Shown one piece after another: positions 50,546 through 59,287 of a stretch of 64,000 bases of DNA (the first letter of the stretch is position 1; each line of letters starts with the position of its first letter). A program made the position numbers and the translations under genes. The stretch is taken from positions 59,782 to 123,781 of the forward strand of contig JAODMF010000001.1 of the NCBI GenBank assembly GCA_025464095.1, in the 5' to 3' direction. The notes under the pieces are model-generated. The model was not told the origin of the DNA. It did no database searches and worked only from the letters and a program-made list of their open reading frames with translations. Origin of the DNA: Glaciihabitans sp. (GTDB lineage: Bacteria; Actinomycetota; Actinomycetes; Actinomycetales; Microbacteriaceae).

Positions 50546-50726
50546 TCTTACGCGACAACCGTTTGGGTATGTCGTTCACCCCCACGCGGACCAGTATGAC
50601 CGTTGCCAAATTATTGCCGCGGACGGCGAATGCGGCTTTCGTCCCGAAGCGGACATAGCCTCTGATCAGCTATTTCCTGTGGTGCCCCCACGCAGATTCG
50701 AACTGCGGCCCCTGCCTCCGGAGGGC
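50546..50726 (-). repeat. Direct repeat A: element end plus 3' part of intact tRNA-Arg
   Basis: Counterpart of direct repeat B. It consists of the tRNA 3' half (50680-50726) and about 134 bp beyond it that match the left flank of the 47.5-kb fragment. Together with B it shows that the sequences immediately downstream of the tRNA and downstream of the fragment are homologous. Confidence 0.75.
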
Positions 50727-50754
50727 AGTGCTCTATCCCCTGAGCTATGGGGGC
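50680..50754 (-). tRNA. tRNA-Arg (anticodon CCG)
   Basis: Minus-strand sequence folds as a tRNA: acceptor GCCCCCA/TGGGGGC, D-arm GCTC..GAGC, anticodon stem CTGCC/GGCAG with loop CTCCGGA (anticodon CCG, reading CGG), T-arm CGCAG-TTCGAAT-CTGCG, discriminator A and encoded CCA. Transcription runs leftward. It lies upstream of argS and forms the anchor of the accessory region. Confidence 0.95.
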
Positions 50755-50844
50755 CCAGTGCGTAGCTAGATTAGCAGCCCGGGTTGACCGCCTCGACGGC
50801 CGAGTGCCCGCAGTCGCGCGCCTTCGCCGTGACATCATCGAAGG

Positions 50845-51639
50845 ATGCTGCGCACCGTATCCGCCCACGTCGAGCTCGACATCCGGGGCGAGACGAATAT
50901 GGTGTTCAGCCTGGCGGCCGCCCGGAGCGCGAACCTCGTCGAGGAGAGCGTCGGATTCGTCGTCGACGGCGTCGAGATCGGGTCGCGCGAAATCGGGGAC
51001 GTCCACGGCACCCGCCTGCACCATTTCGTCGCGAACGAGGGCCGGATGGTCGTCGACTACTTCGCGCAGGTCGAGGGCCGCGCCGCTCCCGCGCCGGTCG
51101 ACGAGCGCGACCTCATCACCTACCTGCGCCCGAGCCGCTACTGCCAGTCGGACAGCCTGACGCCGACGGCGCGCTCCGAGTTCGGTGGTCTCTCGGGTCA
51201 CGTACTGCTGCAGGCAGTCAGCGACTGGGTGTTCAACCGCCTGCGTTACACGTCCGGGTCGAGCCTTCCAACGGATGGCGCCACGCGCACCCTGCTGAAC
51301 CGTGAGGGCGTCTGCCGTGACTTCGCACACGTGACGATCGCCCTCCTTCGCGCCATGGAGGTGCCAGCACGCATGGTCGCGGTCTACGCCCCGGGCCTCT
51401 CGCCGATGGACTTCCACGCCGTCACGGAGGCCTACGTGGATGGCGCCTGGTGGGTTGTCGACTCCACCCGCCTCGCTCCGCGCCAGGGCATGCTGCGCAT
51501 CTCGACCGGTCGCGACGCGGCTGACACCGCCTGGCTCACGAGCAACTGGACCGACCTCGCCGTGATCAACCTGCTGGTCACCGTCACCGCCGACGAGCTG
51601 CCCTACGACGACGGCTACGTGCACATCCAGTTGGGCTGA
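50845..51639 (+). CDS. Transglutaminase-like cysteine protease-fold protein
   Basis: 264 residues. An N-terminal beta domain ([20 protein letters not shown]) precedes a transglutaminase-like core: the catalytic Cys in [20 protein letters not shown], the His in [20 protein letters not shown] and the Asp in the same segment. There is no signal peptide, so it is cytoplasmic. It probably cleaves or crosslinks amide bonds; the substrate is unknown. It precedes argS by 43 bp. Confidence 0.9.
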   Translation: MLRTVSAHVELDIRGETNMVFSLAAARSANLVEESVGFVVDGVEIGSREIGDVHGTRLHHFVANEGRMVVDYFAQVEGRAAPAPVDERDLITYLRPSRYCQSDSLTPTARSEFGGLSGHVLLQAVSDWVFNRLRYTSGSSLPTDGATRTLLNREGVCRDFAHVTIALLRAMEVPARMVAVYAPGLSPMDFHAVTEAYVDGAWWVVDSTRLAPRQGMLRISTGRDAADTAWLTSNWTDLAVINLLVTVTADELPYDDGYVHIQLG

Positions 51640-51682
51640 CCGTCGGGGGCCGCCCAGCCGCACCCCGGTAGAATCGTTCCTC

Positions 51683-53344
51683 GTGAATCCTGCCGACCTT
51701 TCCGCTTCCGTCCTCGCCATCGTGACGAGCGTGCTGGAGCGCCGAGGCTCGACCGGCACACTCACCGTCGACGACATCCCCCTCGAGCGTCCGCGAAATC
51801 GCGATCACGGCGACTGGGCCTCGAACATCGCGATGCGCCTCGCCAAGGGCCTCGGCGTGAACCCGCGCGAACTCGCCGAAGAGTTCGCCGCCGGGCTGCG
51901 CGAGGCCGACGGCGTCTCCGACGTGGAGGTCGCCGGGCCCGGCTTCATCAACATCCGCCTGGATGCCGCCGCCGCCGGTGCGCTCGCGAAGATCATCGTG
52001 GACAAGGGCGCCGAGTACGGCCGCGGGTCCCTCTACGAGGGCGTGACCATCAATCTCGAGTTCGTCTCGGCGAACCCGACGGGTCCGATCCACATCGGCG
52101 GCGTGCGGTGGGCCGCGGTCGGCGACAGCCTCGCCCGCATCTTCCAGGCCGAGGGCGGCATCGTCACTCGCGAGTACTACTTCAACGACCACGGTGCGCA
52201 GATCGATCGCTTCGCCCGCAGCCTGCTGGCGAGCTACCTCGGGGAGCCCACGCCGGAGGACGGATACGGCGGCGAGTACATCAGCGACATCGCCGCGCGC
52301 GTCGTCGCCGACTACCCGGGCGACCTGGCCGACATCCCCACCCGTGAGGAAGCGCAGGAGGTGTTCCGTTCGGTCGGCGTCGAGCTGATGTTCGGCGACA
52401 TCAAGAAGAGCCTGCACGACTTCGGCGTCGACTTCGATGTCTACTTTCACGAGAACGAGCTGCACGAGACGAAGGCCGTCGACCGCGCTCTCGCCCGCCT
52501 CAGCGAGCTCGGCGCCATCTATGAGAAGGATGGCGCTACCTGGTTCGAGTCGACGAAGTACGGGGATGACCGCGACCGCGTCGTCATCCGCAGCGACGGT
52601 GAAGCGGCCTACATCTCAGGCGACCTCGCCTACTACCTCAACAAGCGGGAGCGCGGATTCGAGCGCAACCTGATCATGCTCGGCGCCGACCACCACGGTT
52701 ACGTGCGTCGCCTGATGGCGATGACGAGCGCTTTCGGCGATACGCCGGAGTACAACCTCGAGATCCTCATCGGCCAGTTGGTGAACCTCGTGCGCGACGG
52801 CGAGCCGATGCGGATGAGCAAGCGCGCCGGAACGGTTGTCGTTCTCGAAGACCTGGTCGAGGCCGTGGGAGTGGATGCGGCCCGCTACGCGCTGGTGCGC
52901 AGCTCGAGCGACTCGCAGGTCGATATCGATCTCGACCTGCTCCAGAAGAAGACCAACGACAATCCCGTCTTCTACGTGCAGTACGCCCACGCCCGCACTC
53001 GCTCGGTGGCACGCAACGCCGCGGCGGCGGGGGTGGATCGCTCCGCCTTCGACGCGTCACTGCTCACCCATGAGACGGAGAGCATCCTGCTGGGTATCCT
53101 CGCGGAGTTCCCTCGGGTCGTGCTGCAGGCGGCAGAATTGCGGGAACCGCACCGGGTCGCGCGTTACGCGGAAGAGCTCGCCGGCGCGTACCACCGCTGG
53201 TACGACAACTGCCGCGTGACGCCACTGGGTGAGGAGCCGGTCACTGATGTGCACCGCACGCGGCTCTGGCTCAACGACGCAGCCGGCCAGGTGCTGCGCA
53301 ATGCCCTCGGCCTGCTCGGCGTGAGCGCCCCCGAACGGATGTAG
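51683..53344 (+). CDS. argS: Arginyl-tRNA synthetase
   Basis: A 553-residue class I synthetase. N-terminal Add1 domain ([20 protein letters not shown]), the HIGH-type motif [20 protein letters not shown], the KMSKS-type [11 protein letters not shown] and the C-terminal helical anticodon-binding domain ([16 protein letters not shown]). It starts at GTG 51683. The neighbouring tRNA-Arg(CCG) is one of its substrates. This is the usual actinobacterial placement ahead of lysA. Confidence 0.97.
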   Translation: MNPADLSASVLAIVTSVLERRGSTGTLTVDDIPLERPRNRDHGDWASNIAMRLAKGLGVNPRELAEEFAAGLREADGVSDVEVAGPGFINIRLDAAAAGALAKIIVDKGAEYGRGSLYEGVTINLEFVSANPTGPIHIGGVRWAAVGDSLARIFQAEGGIVTREYYFNDHGAQIDRFARSLLASYLGEPTPEDGYGGEYISDIAARVVADYPGDLADIPTREEAQEVFRSVGVELMFGDIKKSLHDFGVDFDVYFHENELHETKAVDRALARLSELGAIYEKDGATWFESTKYGDDRDRVVIRSDGEAAYISGDLAYYLNKRERGFERNLIMLGADHHGYVRRLMAMTSAFGDTPEYNLEILIGQLVNLVRDGEPMRMSKRAGTVVVLEDLVEAVGVDAARYALVRSSSDSQVDIDLDLLQKKTNDNPVFYVQYAHARTRSVARNAAAAGVDRSAFDASLLTHETESILLGILAEFPRVVLQAAELREPHRVARYAEELAGAYHRWYDNCRVTPLGEEPVTDVHRTRLWLNDAAGQVLRNALGLLGVSAPERM

Positions 53345-53352
53345 GAGACCGG

Positions 53353-54249
53353 ATGCCCGACCAGACTGAGCCCATCGACCCGGCCACGCGGCCAATCGCG
53401 CCGATCACGACGCCTGTCAATTCCGGGTCCGGCAACGCGCAAACGCGTCCCCTGCCGGTGGTGCATCCCGTCGAGGTCGCGCCGAGACGCAAGCGCAGAG
53501 GCTGGGTGGGCGTGGTCGTAGCGCTGGTCATCCTGGTCGCGCTCGTCGTCGCGGCATTCTTCATCGCGGAACCGTTTGTGCGCACCTACGCGGAAAAGCA
53601 GGTGCGCACGCAGGTCATCCAGGCCTTGAAACTGCCACCCACGACCGTGGTAAACGTCGACCTGGGCAGCGGATCGCTGATCCTGCAGGCGCTGACCGGG
53701 CGTATCAACGACGTTCGTGTTTCACTGCCCAAGCTCACGATGGGCGGCCTGACCGGATCGGCCGTGCTGACGGCGAAAGGCGTTCCTCTCGACTCGTCAC
53801 AGGAAGTGAACGCGCTCACGATCAGGGTCGCCGTGCCACAGAAAGCACTCCAGTCGATCGCATCGAACGTCCAGGGATCGACGAAGCCGACGGTTACCCT
53901 TGGCGCCGGAGTCGCGAAGATTGCCACGACCTATTCACTGTTTGGCGTGTCCGTGCCGCTCGCCATCGACATCAAGCCGAGTGCGGATGCCGGGCGCCTG
54001 AAGTTCACTCCCGAGAACTTCTACGTCAACGGCGGCAAGGTGAGCCTCAGTGACGTGGAGAAGTCACCCATCGGCGGGCTCGTGGGCTCCGCGCTCGGCG
54101 GAACCTCGCTGTGCGTTGCACAGGACCTGCCGAAGTCGTTCGTGCTCAGCAAGGCGACCGTCATCTCGAAAGAGGTGGTGCTGATGGTCACGGGCAACCA
54201 TGCCAAACTCAACGGCAAGGATCTCGCGGTTCGCGGCACCTGCAAATAG
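53353..54249 (+). CDS. LmeA-like phospholipid-binding membrane protein (DUF2993)
   Basis: 298 residues. A cytoplasmic Pro/Thr-rich head is followed by a basic patch and one helix (GWVGVVVALVILVALVVAAF), then an extracytoplasmic DUF2993 domain: QVIQALKLPPTTVVNVDLG, VNALTIRVAVPQKALQSIAS and TLGAGVAKIATTYSLFGVSV. LmeA in mycobacteria binds phospholipid and supports lipoglycan mannosylation. It starts eight bases after argS. Confidence 0.85.
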   Translation: MPDQTEPIDPATRPIAPITTPVNSGSGNAQTRPLPVVHPVEVAPRRKRRGWVGVVVALVILVALVVAAFFIAEPFVRTYAEKQVRTQVIQALKLPPTTVVNVDLGSGSLILQALTGRINDVRVSLPKLTMGGLTGSAVLTAKGVPLDSSQEVNALTIRVAVPQKALQSIASNVQGSTKPTVTLGAGVAKIATTYSLFGVSVPLAIDIKPSADAGRLKFTPENFYVNGGKVSLSDVEKSPIGGLVGSALGGTSLCVAQDLPKSFVLSKATVISKEVVLMVTGNHAKLNGKDLAVRGTCK

Positions 54250-54341
54250 CCGCCTGCAGCGAAACGCTACGATGGTGACGGCTTCAGGGACCAAGCCGGG
54301 TTCGCTCGCCTCACTCAACCAATATTCCGTGAGGTAGTTCC

Positions 54342-55751
54342 GTGTCCGCCAATCCGCTCGCTCCGTCGTGGCTTCAGCCGCCCGATGACGCGAATTCGCT
54401 TCCCCCGGCCGTCTGGTCGCAGAACGTCTCGCGCGCCGCATCCGGCGAACTGACCGTCGCCGGGCTCGGCGCATCCGCTATCGCTGCTCGCTTCGGCACG
54501 CCGGTCTACGTCGTCGACGAGGCGGATGCCCGCAGCCGCGCCCGAGGCATCCGTGAGTCGTTCGACCGCGAGTTCGCCCGCGTCGGATCGAGCGCGAAGG
54601 TGTACTACGCAGGCAAGGCGTTCCTGTCGATCGAGGTTGCGCGCTGGATGGCCGATGCCGGCCTCAACATCGACGTGTGCAGCGGGGGAGAACTGGCCGT
54701 CGCACTCGCCGCCGGGGTCGACCCGTCGCGGCTCGGCCTGCATGGCAATAACAAGAGCGTGGCCGAAATCGACCGTGCGGTACGGGTCGGTCTCGGAGCG
54801 ATCGTGCTCGACAGTCTCGTCGAGATCGAACGGGTGGCGGATGCCGCGGCCCGCCACGGCCGAATCCAGCCGGTTCGCCTGCGGATCAACAGCGGCGTGC
54901 ACGCGTCGACCCACGAGTACCTGGCCACGGCCCGCGAAGACCAGAAGTTCGGCATTCCACTGGCCGACGCCGAGGATGTCGTCGCGCGCATCCGCGGCCA
55001 CGAATCGCTTGCCTTCCTCGGCCTGCACTCGCACATCGGCTCACAGATCTTCGACACCGACGGTTTCGCCGAGGCCGCCTCCCGACTGTTCGCCCTGCAC
55101 GCCCGGCTGCTCGCGCGGGGTCCTGTTCCCGAGCTCAACCTCGGCGGAGGATTCGGTATCGCCTACACGAGCGTGGATACGCCGACCCCGCTCGATGAGA
55201 TCGCCCGCCGCTTCGCCGACATCGTTTCGACCGCGGCCGCCGAGTTCGGCGTGCCTGTGCCGGTCGTCGCGATCGAGCCCGGACGCGCGATCATCGGGCC
55301 CTCGACGTTCACGCTGTACGAGGTCGGAACAATCAAGGACGTGGAAGTGACTTTGCCCGCCTCGACCGGCGGCGTCGCGATTCGCAAGTACGTGAGCATC
55401 GATGGCGGCATGAGCGACAACATCCGCCCCGCCCTGTATGGAGCCGACTACTCGGCGCGCATTGCGGGCCGACGCAGCGGCGCGGGCACGGCCCTCGTGC
55501 GTGTCGCGGGCAAGCACTGCGAATCCGGCGACATCGTGGTGCACGCGGAGTACCTGCCGGGGGATGTCGCACCGGGAGACCTGCTTGCCGTGCCCGCGAC
55601 CGGCGCCTATTGCTGGGCGCTCGCGAACAACTACAACTACCTTGGCCGCCCGCCGGTCATCGCGGTGAAGGACGGCGTCGCTCGAGTGCTGATTCGCCGC
55701 GAAACCGAAGACGACCTGCTGCGCCGCGACACGGGCCTGGCCGCCGAATGA
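54342..55751 (+). CDS. lysA: Diaminopimelate decarboxylase
   Basis: A 469-residue PLP enzyme of alanine-racemase fold, converting meso-diaminopimelate to lysine. The PLP lysine is about residue 92 in KVYYAGKAFLSIEVA. Further motifs are HGNNKSVAEID, HSHIGSQIFD, LNLGGGFGIAY and the PLP-binding VAIEPGRAI, with the substrate loop near GGMSDNIRPALYGADY. It starts at GTG 54342 and is followed by hom after 13 bp. Confidence 0.97.
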   Translation: MSANPLAPSWLQPPDDANSLPPAVWSQNVSRAASGELTVAGLGASAIAARFGTPVYVVDEADARSRARGIRESFDREFARVGSSAKVYYAGKAFLSIEVARWMADAGLNIDVCSGGELAVALAAGVDPSRLGLHGNNKSVAEIDRAVRVGLGAIVLDSLVEIERVADAAARHGRIQPVRLRINSGVHASTHEYLATAREDQKFGIPLADAEDVVARIRGHESLAFLGLHSHIGSQIFDTDGFAEAASRLFALHARLLARGPVPELNLGGGFGIAYTSVDTPTPLDEIARRFADIVSTAAAEFGVPVPVVAIEPGRAIIGPSTFTLYEVGTIKDVEVTLPASTGGVAIRKYVSIDGGMSDNIRPALYGADYSARIAGRRSGAGTALVRVAGKHCESGDIVVHAEYLPGDVAPGDLLAVPATGAYCWALANNYNYLGRPPVIAVKDGVARVLIRRETEDDLLRRDTGLAAE

Positions 55752-55764
55752 ACCGGGAGACACC

Positions 55765-57093
55765 GTGATCGAGTACCGCAACCTGCGCATCGCCCTGCTG
55801 GGAGGTGGCAGCGTCGGCGCCCAGGTGGCCTCGCTGCTGCTGGCCCACGGCGAGGAGCTCGCTAACCGGGTCGGTGCCGGGCTCGAACTGGTCGGGGTCG
55901 CGGTGCGCGACATCGACGCCGAACGCACGCCGGCCATCCCCAGGCACCTGCTGACCACGGATGCCGAGTCGCTCATCCTCGGCGCCGACATCGTCATCGA
56001 ACTCATGGGTGGCCTCGAGCCGGCGCGCACGTACATCCTCCAGGCCATCAACTCCGGCGCGGATGTCATCACGGCCAACAAGGCGCTGCTGGCGACCCAC
56101 GGCCCCGAGCTGTTCGAAGCGGCGGAGCAGGTGGGCGCCCAGCTGTACTACGAGGCCGCTGTCGGTGGGGCGATCCCGATCATCCGCCCGCTGCGCGACA
56201 GCCTCGCCGGTGACCGGGTCAAGCGCATCCTGGGGATCGTCAACGGCACGACCAACTTCATTCTCGACCGCATGGACCTGCACGGCGATTCCCTCGAAGA
56301 GGCGCTCGCCACCGCCACCCAGCTCGGGTACGCAGAGGCGGACCCGACCGCGGATATCGAGGGCTACGACGCTGCGCAGAAGGTGGCGATCCTGGCGAGC
56401 CTCGCCTTCCACACCACCGTGCCACTGGACGCGGTGCACCGCGAGGGAATCACCACGATCACGCAGGAGCAGGTTCTCTCCGCTCGCAAGGCCGGATACG
56501 TCGTGAAGCTTCTCGCCATCTGCGAACGACTGACGGATGCCGAAACCGGCACCGAGGGCGTCTCCGCCCGGGTCTATCCCGCCCTGATCCCGGACACCCA
56601 CCCGCTCGCCGCCGTCCACGGCGCCAACAACGCGGTGTTCCTCGAGGCGGAAGCGGCCGGCAGCCTGATGTTCTACGGCGCGGGCGCCGGCGGCATCGAG
56701 ACGGCATCGGCAGTGCTCGGCGACCTGGTGTCCGCCGCCCGCAGGCACGTCATCGGTGGGCCGGGAGTCGCGGAGTCCACCCATGCCGAAATTCCCGTCC
56801 TGCCCATCTCGAGTGTCACGACGCGCTACCAGATCACCCTCGAGGTAGCCGACGAGCCCGGCGTTCTTGCGCGCATCGCGAGCCTGTTCAGTGAGCACTC
56901 GGTGTCGGTCGAGGCCGTGGCCCAGTCGGTTGCCGCCATCGCCTCCGGTACGGACGCAACCCGAGCCACCGCTACCCTTGTGATTGGCACCCACGAGGCG
57001 ACGGAAGCAGCGCTCGCGGCTACGGTCGCGGCCCTTGACCGGAGTGACGTGGTGACCGCCGTCGTGTCTGTCTTGAGAGTTGAGGGACTGTAA
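55765..57093 (+). CDS. hom: Homoserine dehydrogenase
   Basis: 442 residues: NAD(P)-binding LRIALLGGGSVGAQVASLLL, the catalytic region with ANKALLATHG, YEAAVGGAIPIIRPLRDSL and GTTNFILDRMD, and GYAEADPTADIEGYDAAQK. The C-terminal ACT domain (TLEVADEPGVLARIASLFSE) provides threonine feedback. It makes homoserine for both threonine and methionine (metX). The start is GTG 55765, and the next gene begins directly at its stop. Confidence 0.97.
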   Translation: MIEYRNLRIALLGGGSVGAQVASLLLAHGEELANRVGAGLELVGVAVRDIDAERTPAIPRHLLTTDAESLILGADIVIELMGGLEPARTYILQAINSGADVITANKALLATHGPELFEAAEQVGAQLYYEAAVGGAIPIIRPLRDSLAGDRVKRILGIVNGTTNFILDRMDLHGDSLEEALATATQLGYAEADPTADIEGYDAAQKVAILASLAFHTTVPLDAVHREGITTITQEQVLSARKAGYVVKLLAICERLTDAETGTEGVSARVYPALIPDTHPLAAVHGANNAVFLEAEAAGSLMFYGAGAGGIETASAVLGDLVSAARRHVIGGPGVAESTHAEIPVLPISSVTTRYQITLEVADEPGVLARIASLFSEHSVSVEAVAQSVAAIASGTDATRATATLVIGTHEATEAALAATVAALDRSDVVTAVVSVLRVEGL

Positions 57094-58170
57094 GTGGCCA
57101 ACCAGTGGCGCGGAGTACTCCGTGAATACGCCGATCGTCTGAACATCTCCGATGCGACGCCCATCATTACGCTCGGCGAGGGCGGGACGCCTCTCATCCC
57201 TGCGGACGCACTCTCTGCCCGCACCGGTGCGAAGGTCTGGGTCAAGTTCGAGGGAATGAACCCAACGGGATCCTTCAAGGACCGCGGCATGACAATGGCG
57301 GTCTCGAAGGCGGTCGAGCACGGGGCGAAGGCGATCATCTGCGCCTCCACCGGCAACACCTCCGCGTCAGCCGCGGCATACGCCACGCACGCCGGTATCA
57401 CCGCCGCGGTTCTCGTGCCCGAGGGCAAGATCGCGATGGGCAAGCTCGCCCAGGCCATCGCCCACGGGGCCGAGCTGCTCCAGGTGCAGGGCAACTTCGA
57501 CGACTGCCTCGACATCGCGCGCGACCTCGCCGCGAACTACCCGGTTCACCTCGTCAACTCGGTCAACCCGGACCGCATCGAGGGCCAGAAGACCGCCGCG
57601 TTCGAGGTCGTCGAGGTACTCGGGGATGCGCCCGACTTCCACATTGTGCCGGTCGGCAACGCGGGCAACTACACCGCATACTTCCGCGGCTACAGCGAGG
57701 AACTCGCGCGCGGCGAATCCACCCGGCTGCCCCGCATGTTCGGCTTCCAGGCCGAGGGCAGTGCGCCGATCGTCCTCGGACACGTGGTGAAGCATCCGGA
57801 GACCATCGCCAGCGCGATCCGTATCGGCAACCCCGCGTCGTGGGAGCTCGCGACCGCGGCCAGGGAGACGAGCAACGGTTACTTCGGCGCCATCAGTGAC
57901 ACCCACATCCTGGAGGCGCACCGCATCCTGTCATCCGAGGTCGGCATTTTCGTCGAGCCGGCGTCAGCGATCAGCGTCGCGGGACTCCTTGAGCGCAGCG
58001 AAGCGGGCGAGATCCCCAAGGGCGCGACGGTTGTGCTCACGGTTACCGGTCACGGCCTGAAGGACCCGCAGTGGGCGCTTCGCGCGGCCGATGGTTCGGA
58101 CGTTCAGCCGACCGTTGTCGCGAACGACACCGGTGAGGTCGCCAGCGTGCTCGGACTGAGCAAGGCATGA
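57094..58170 (+). CDS. thrC: Threonine synthase
   Basis: A 358-residue PLP enzyme of the class II fold. The PLP lysine is about residue 62 in [19 protein letters not shown], the phosphate loop is [16 protein letters not shown], and [20 protein letters not shown] is the nucleotide-like loop. It starts with GTG directly after the hom stop, and its own stop overlaps the thrB start by 4 bp. Converts O-phosphohomoserine to threonine. Confidence 0.97.
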   Translation: MANQWRGVLREYADRLNISDATPIITLGEGGTPLIPADALSARTGAKVWVKFEGMNPTGSFKDRGMTMAVSKAVEHGAKAIICASTGNTSASAAAYATHAGITAAVLVPEGKIAMGKLAQAIAHGAELLQVQGNFDDCLDIARDLAANYPVHLVNSVNPDRIEGQKTAAFEVVEVLGDAPDFHIVPVGNAGNYTAYFRGYSEELARGESTRLPRMFGFQAEGSAPIVLGHVVKHPETIASAIRIGNPASWELATAARETSNGYFGAISDTHILEAHRILSSEVGIFVEPASAISVAGLLERSEAGEIPKGATVVLTVTGHGLKDPQWALRAADGSDVQPTVVANDTGEVASVLGLSKA

Positions 58171-59117
58171 GCTTCGCCGGCCCGTGGGAGCAGGCCAAGT
58201 CCGTCCAGGTCAAAGTTCCGGCCACAACCGCGAACCTCGGACCCGGCTTCGACACGCTCGGGCTCGCCCTTGCGCTCTACGACGACCTGACCGTCACGAC
58301 TCGGGATGAGCCGGGCGCCTTTGTCGAGGTCGTCGGCGTCGGCGCGGGCGAGGTTCCCACCGACGAGACGAACCTGGTCGTCACCGCGATAGCGCACACG
58401 TTCGCGGAGTACGGCCAGAAGCTGCCAGGACTGAACCTGGTGGCACGCAACTCGATCCCGCACGGTCGCGGGATGGGGTCATCCGGTGCCGCGATTGTGT
58501 CCGGCATCATGGCGGCCAAGGGCCTGCTCGAGGGAATCGTCGAGATCGACTCCCAGGCGCTGCTTGCTCTCGCGACCGACATGGAGGGGCACCCCGATAA
58601 CGTCGCGCCCGCGCTCTTCGGCGGCCTGACGATCGCGTGGATGACGCCTGCTGGCCCCCAGCACAAGAAGCTGATCGTGCACCGCGGCGTTTCCCCGCTC
58701 GTGTTCGTGCCCGAGTCGACCATGTCGACGGCACTGGCGCGCAGCCTGCAGCCGACCTCGGTTCCGCACGAGGATGCCATCTTCAACGTCTCGCGCTCCG
58801 CGCTGCTGATCGCCGCGCTCATCCAGAGTCCCGAACTGCTGCTGGCCGCAACGGAAGACAAACTGCACCAGAGCTACCGGGCGAGCGCCATGCCCGAGAC
58901 GGATGCCCTCATCCAGCTCCTGCGCGCCAACGGCCACGCGGCCGTCGTCTCGGGAGCGGGCCCGTCGATCCTTGTCCTGGGAAGCGACCCGTCGCAGCGG
59001 CAGGTGGCCGCTGATCTCGTCGCGGCCAACTCGACAACGCCGTGGCTGCCGCTCATGCTCGCCGTCGACTTCAAAGGTGCTACAGTCGTACCGCACCCGG
59101 TAGAAGCGCTGGCCTAG
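58167..59117 (+). CDS. thrB: Homoserine kinase
   Basis: A 316-residue GHMP kinase. [20 protein letters not shown] opens the fold, the ATP loop is [20 protein letters not shown], and motif 3 is [15 protein letters not shown]. The start ATG overlaps the thrC stop. It completes the lysA-hom-thrC-thrB cluster and supplies the O-phosphohomoserine used by thrC. Confidence 0.97.
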   Translation: MSFAGPWEQAKSVQVKVPATTANLGPGFDTLGLALALYDDLTVTTRDEPGAFVEVVGVGAGEVPTDETNLVVTAIAHTFAEYGQKLPGLNLVARNSIPHGRGMGSSGAAIVSGIMAAKGLLEGIVEIDSQALLALATDMEGHPDNVAPALFGGLTIAWMTPAGPQHKKLIVHRGVSPLVFVPESTMSTALARSLQPTSVPHEDAIFNVSRSALLIAALIQSPELLLAATEDKLHQSYRASAMPETDALIQLLRANGHAAVVSGAGPSILVLGSDPSQRQVAADLVAANSTTPWLPLMLAVDFKGATVVPHPVEALA

Positions 59118-59182
59118 CCAGCATTCCCGGTTCGCAATCAAACTAGCAATCGCTAACCCGCAGATCTGTCTGCTGTAGCCAC

Positions 59183-59267
59183 ACGGTCCAAGACCGTCGT
59201 GCGACACACACCCGCCAGGCATGCGAACCGGCGGTCCGCTTACCTCTGGGACGTTTTCTCCCCAGAG
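59183..59267 (+). promoter_or_regulatory. rho 5' leader with two hairpins
   Basis: The 170-bp leader holds ACGGTC-CAA-GACCGT (59183-59197) and CTCTGGG-N10-CCCAGAG (59244-59267). The second ends four bases before the AAAGGAA ribosome-binding site of rho. Autogenous control of rho is known in other bacteria; this structure is a plausible place for it, but the mechanism is inferred. Confidence 0.5.
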
Positions 59268-59287
59268 TCGAAAGGAACCCTTTTCTA

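Larger units (their letters stand above)
47582..50679. mobile_element. Putative inner tRNA-Arg element (younger), about 3.1 kb
   Basis: Lies between the intact tRNA-Arg 3' end and the 47-bp tRNA fragment. It carries the HTH/nucleotidyltransferase pair, a roughly 100-nt hairpin, a frameshifted P-loop kinase remnant and a GNAT gene. No integrase is visible, so it is either a remnant or moved by an enzyme acting in trans. The boundaries follow from the tRNA repeat. Confidence 0.6.

Noticed and set aside
40699-50679. Integrase, excisionase or plasmid genes in the island
   Set aside because: None of the ORFs shows tyrosine or serine recombinase motifs; the HTH protein has an excisionase-like fold but is paired with the nucleotidyltransferase.
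50523-50765. 80-aa ORF overlapping tRNA-Arg and the repeat
   Set aside because: It runs through the tRNA in antisense and is explained by the direct repeat.
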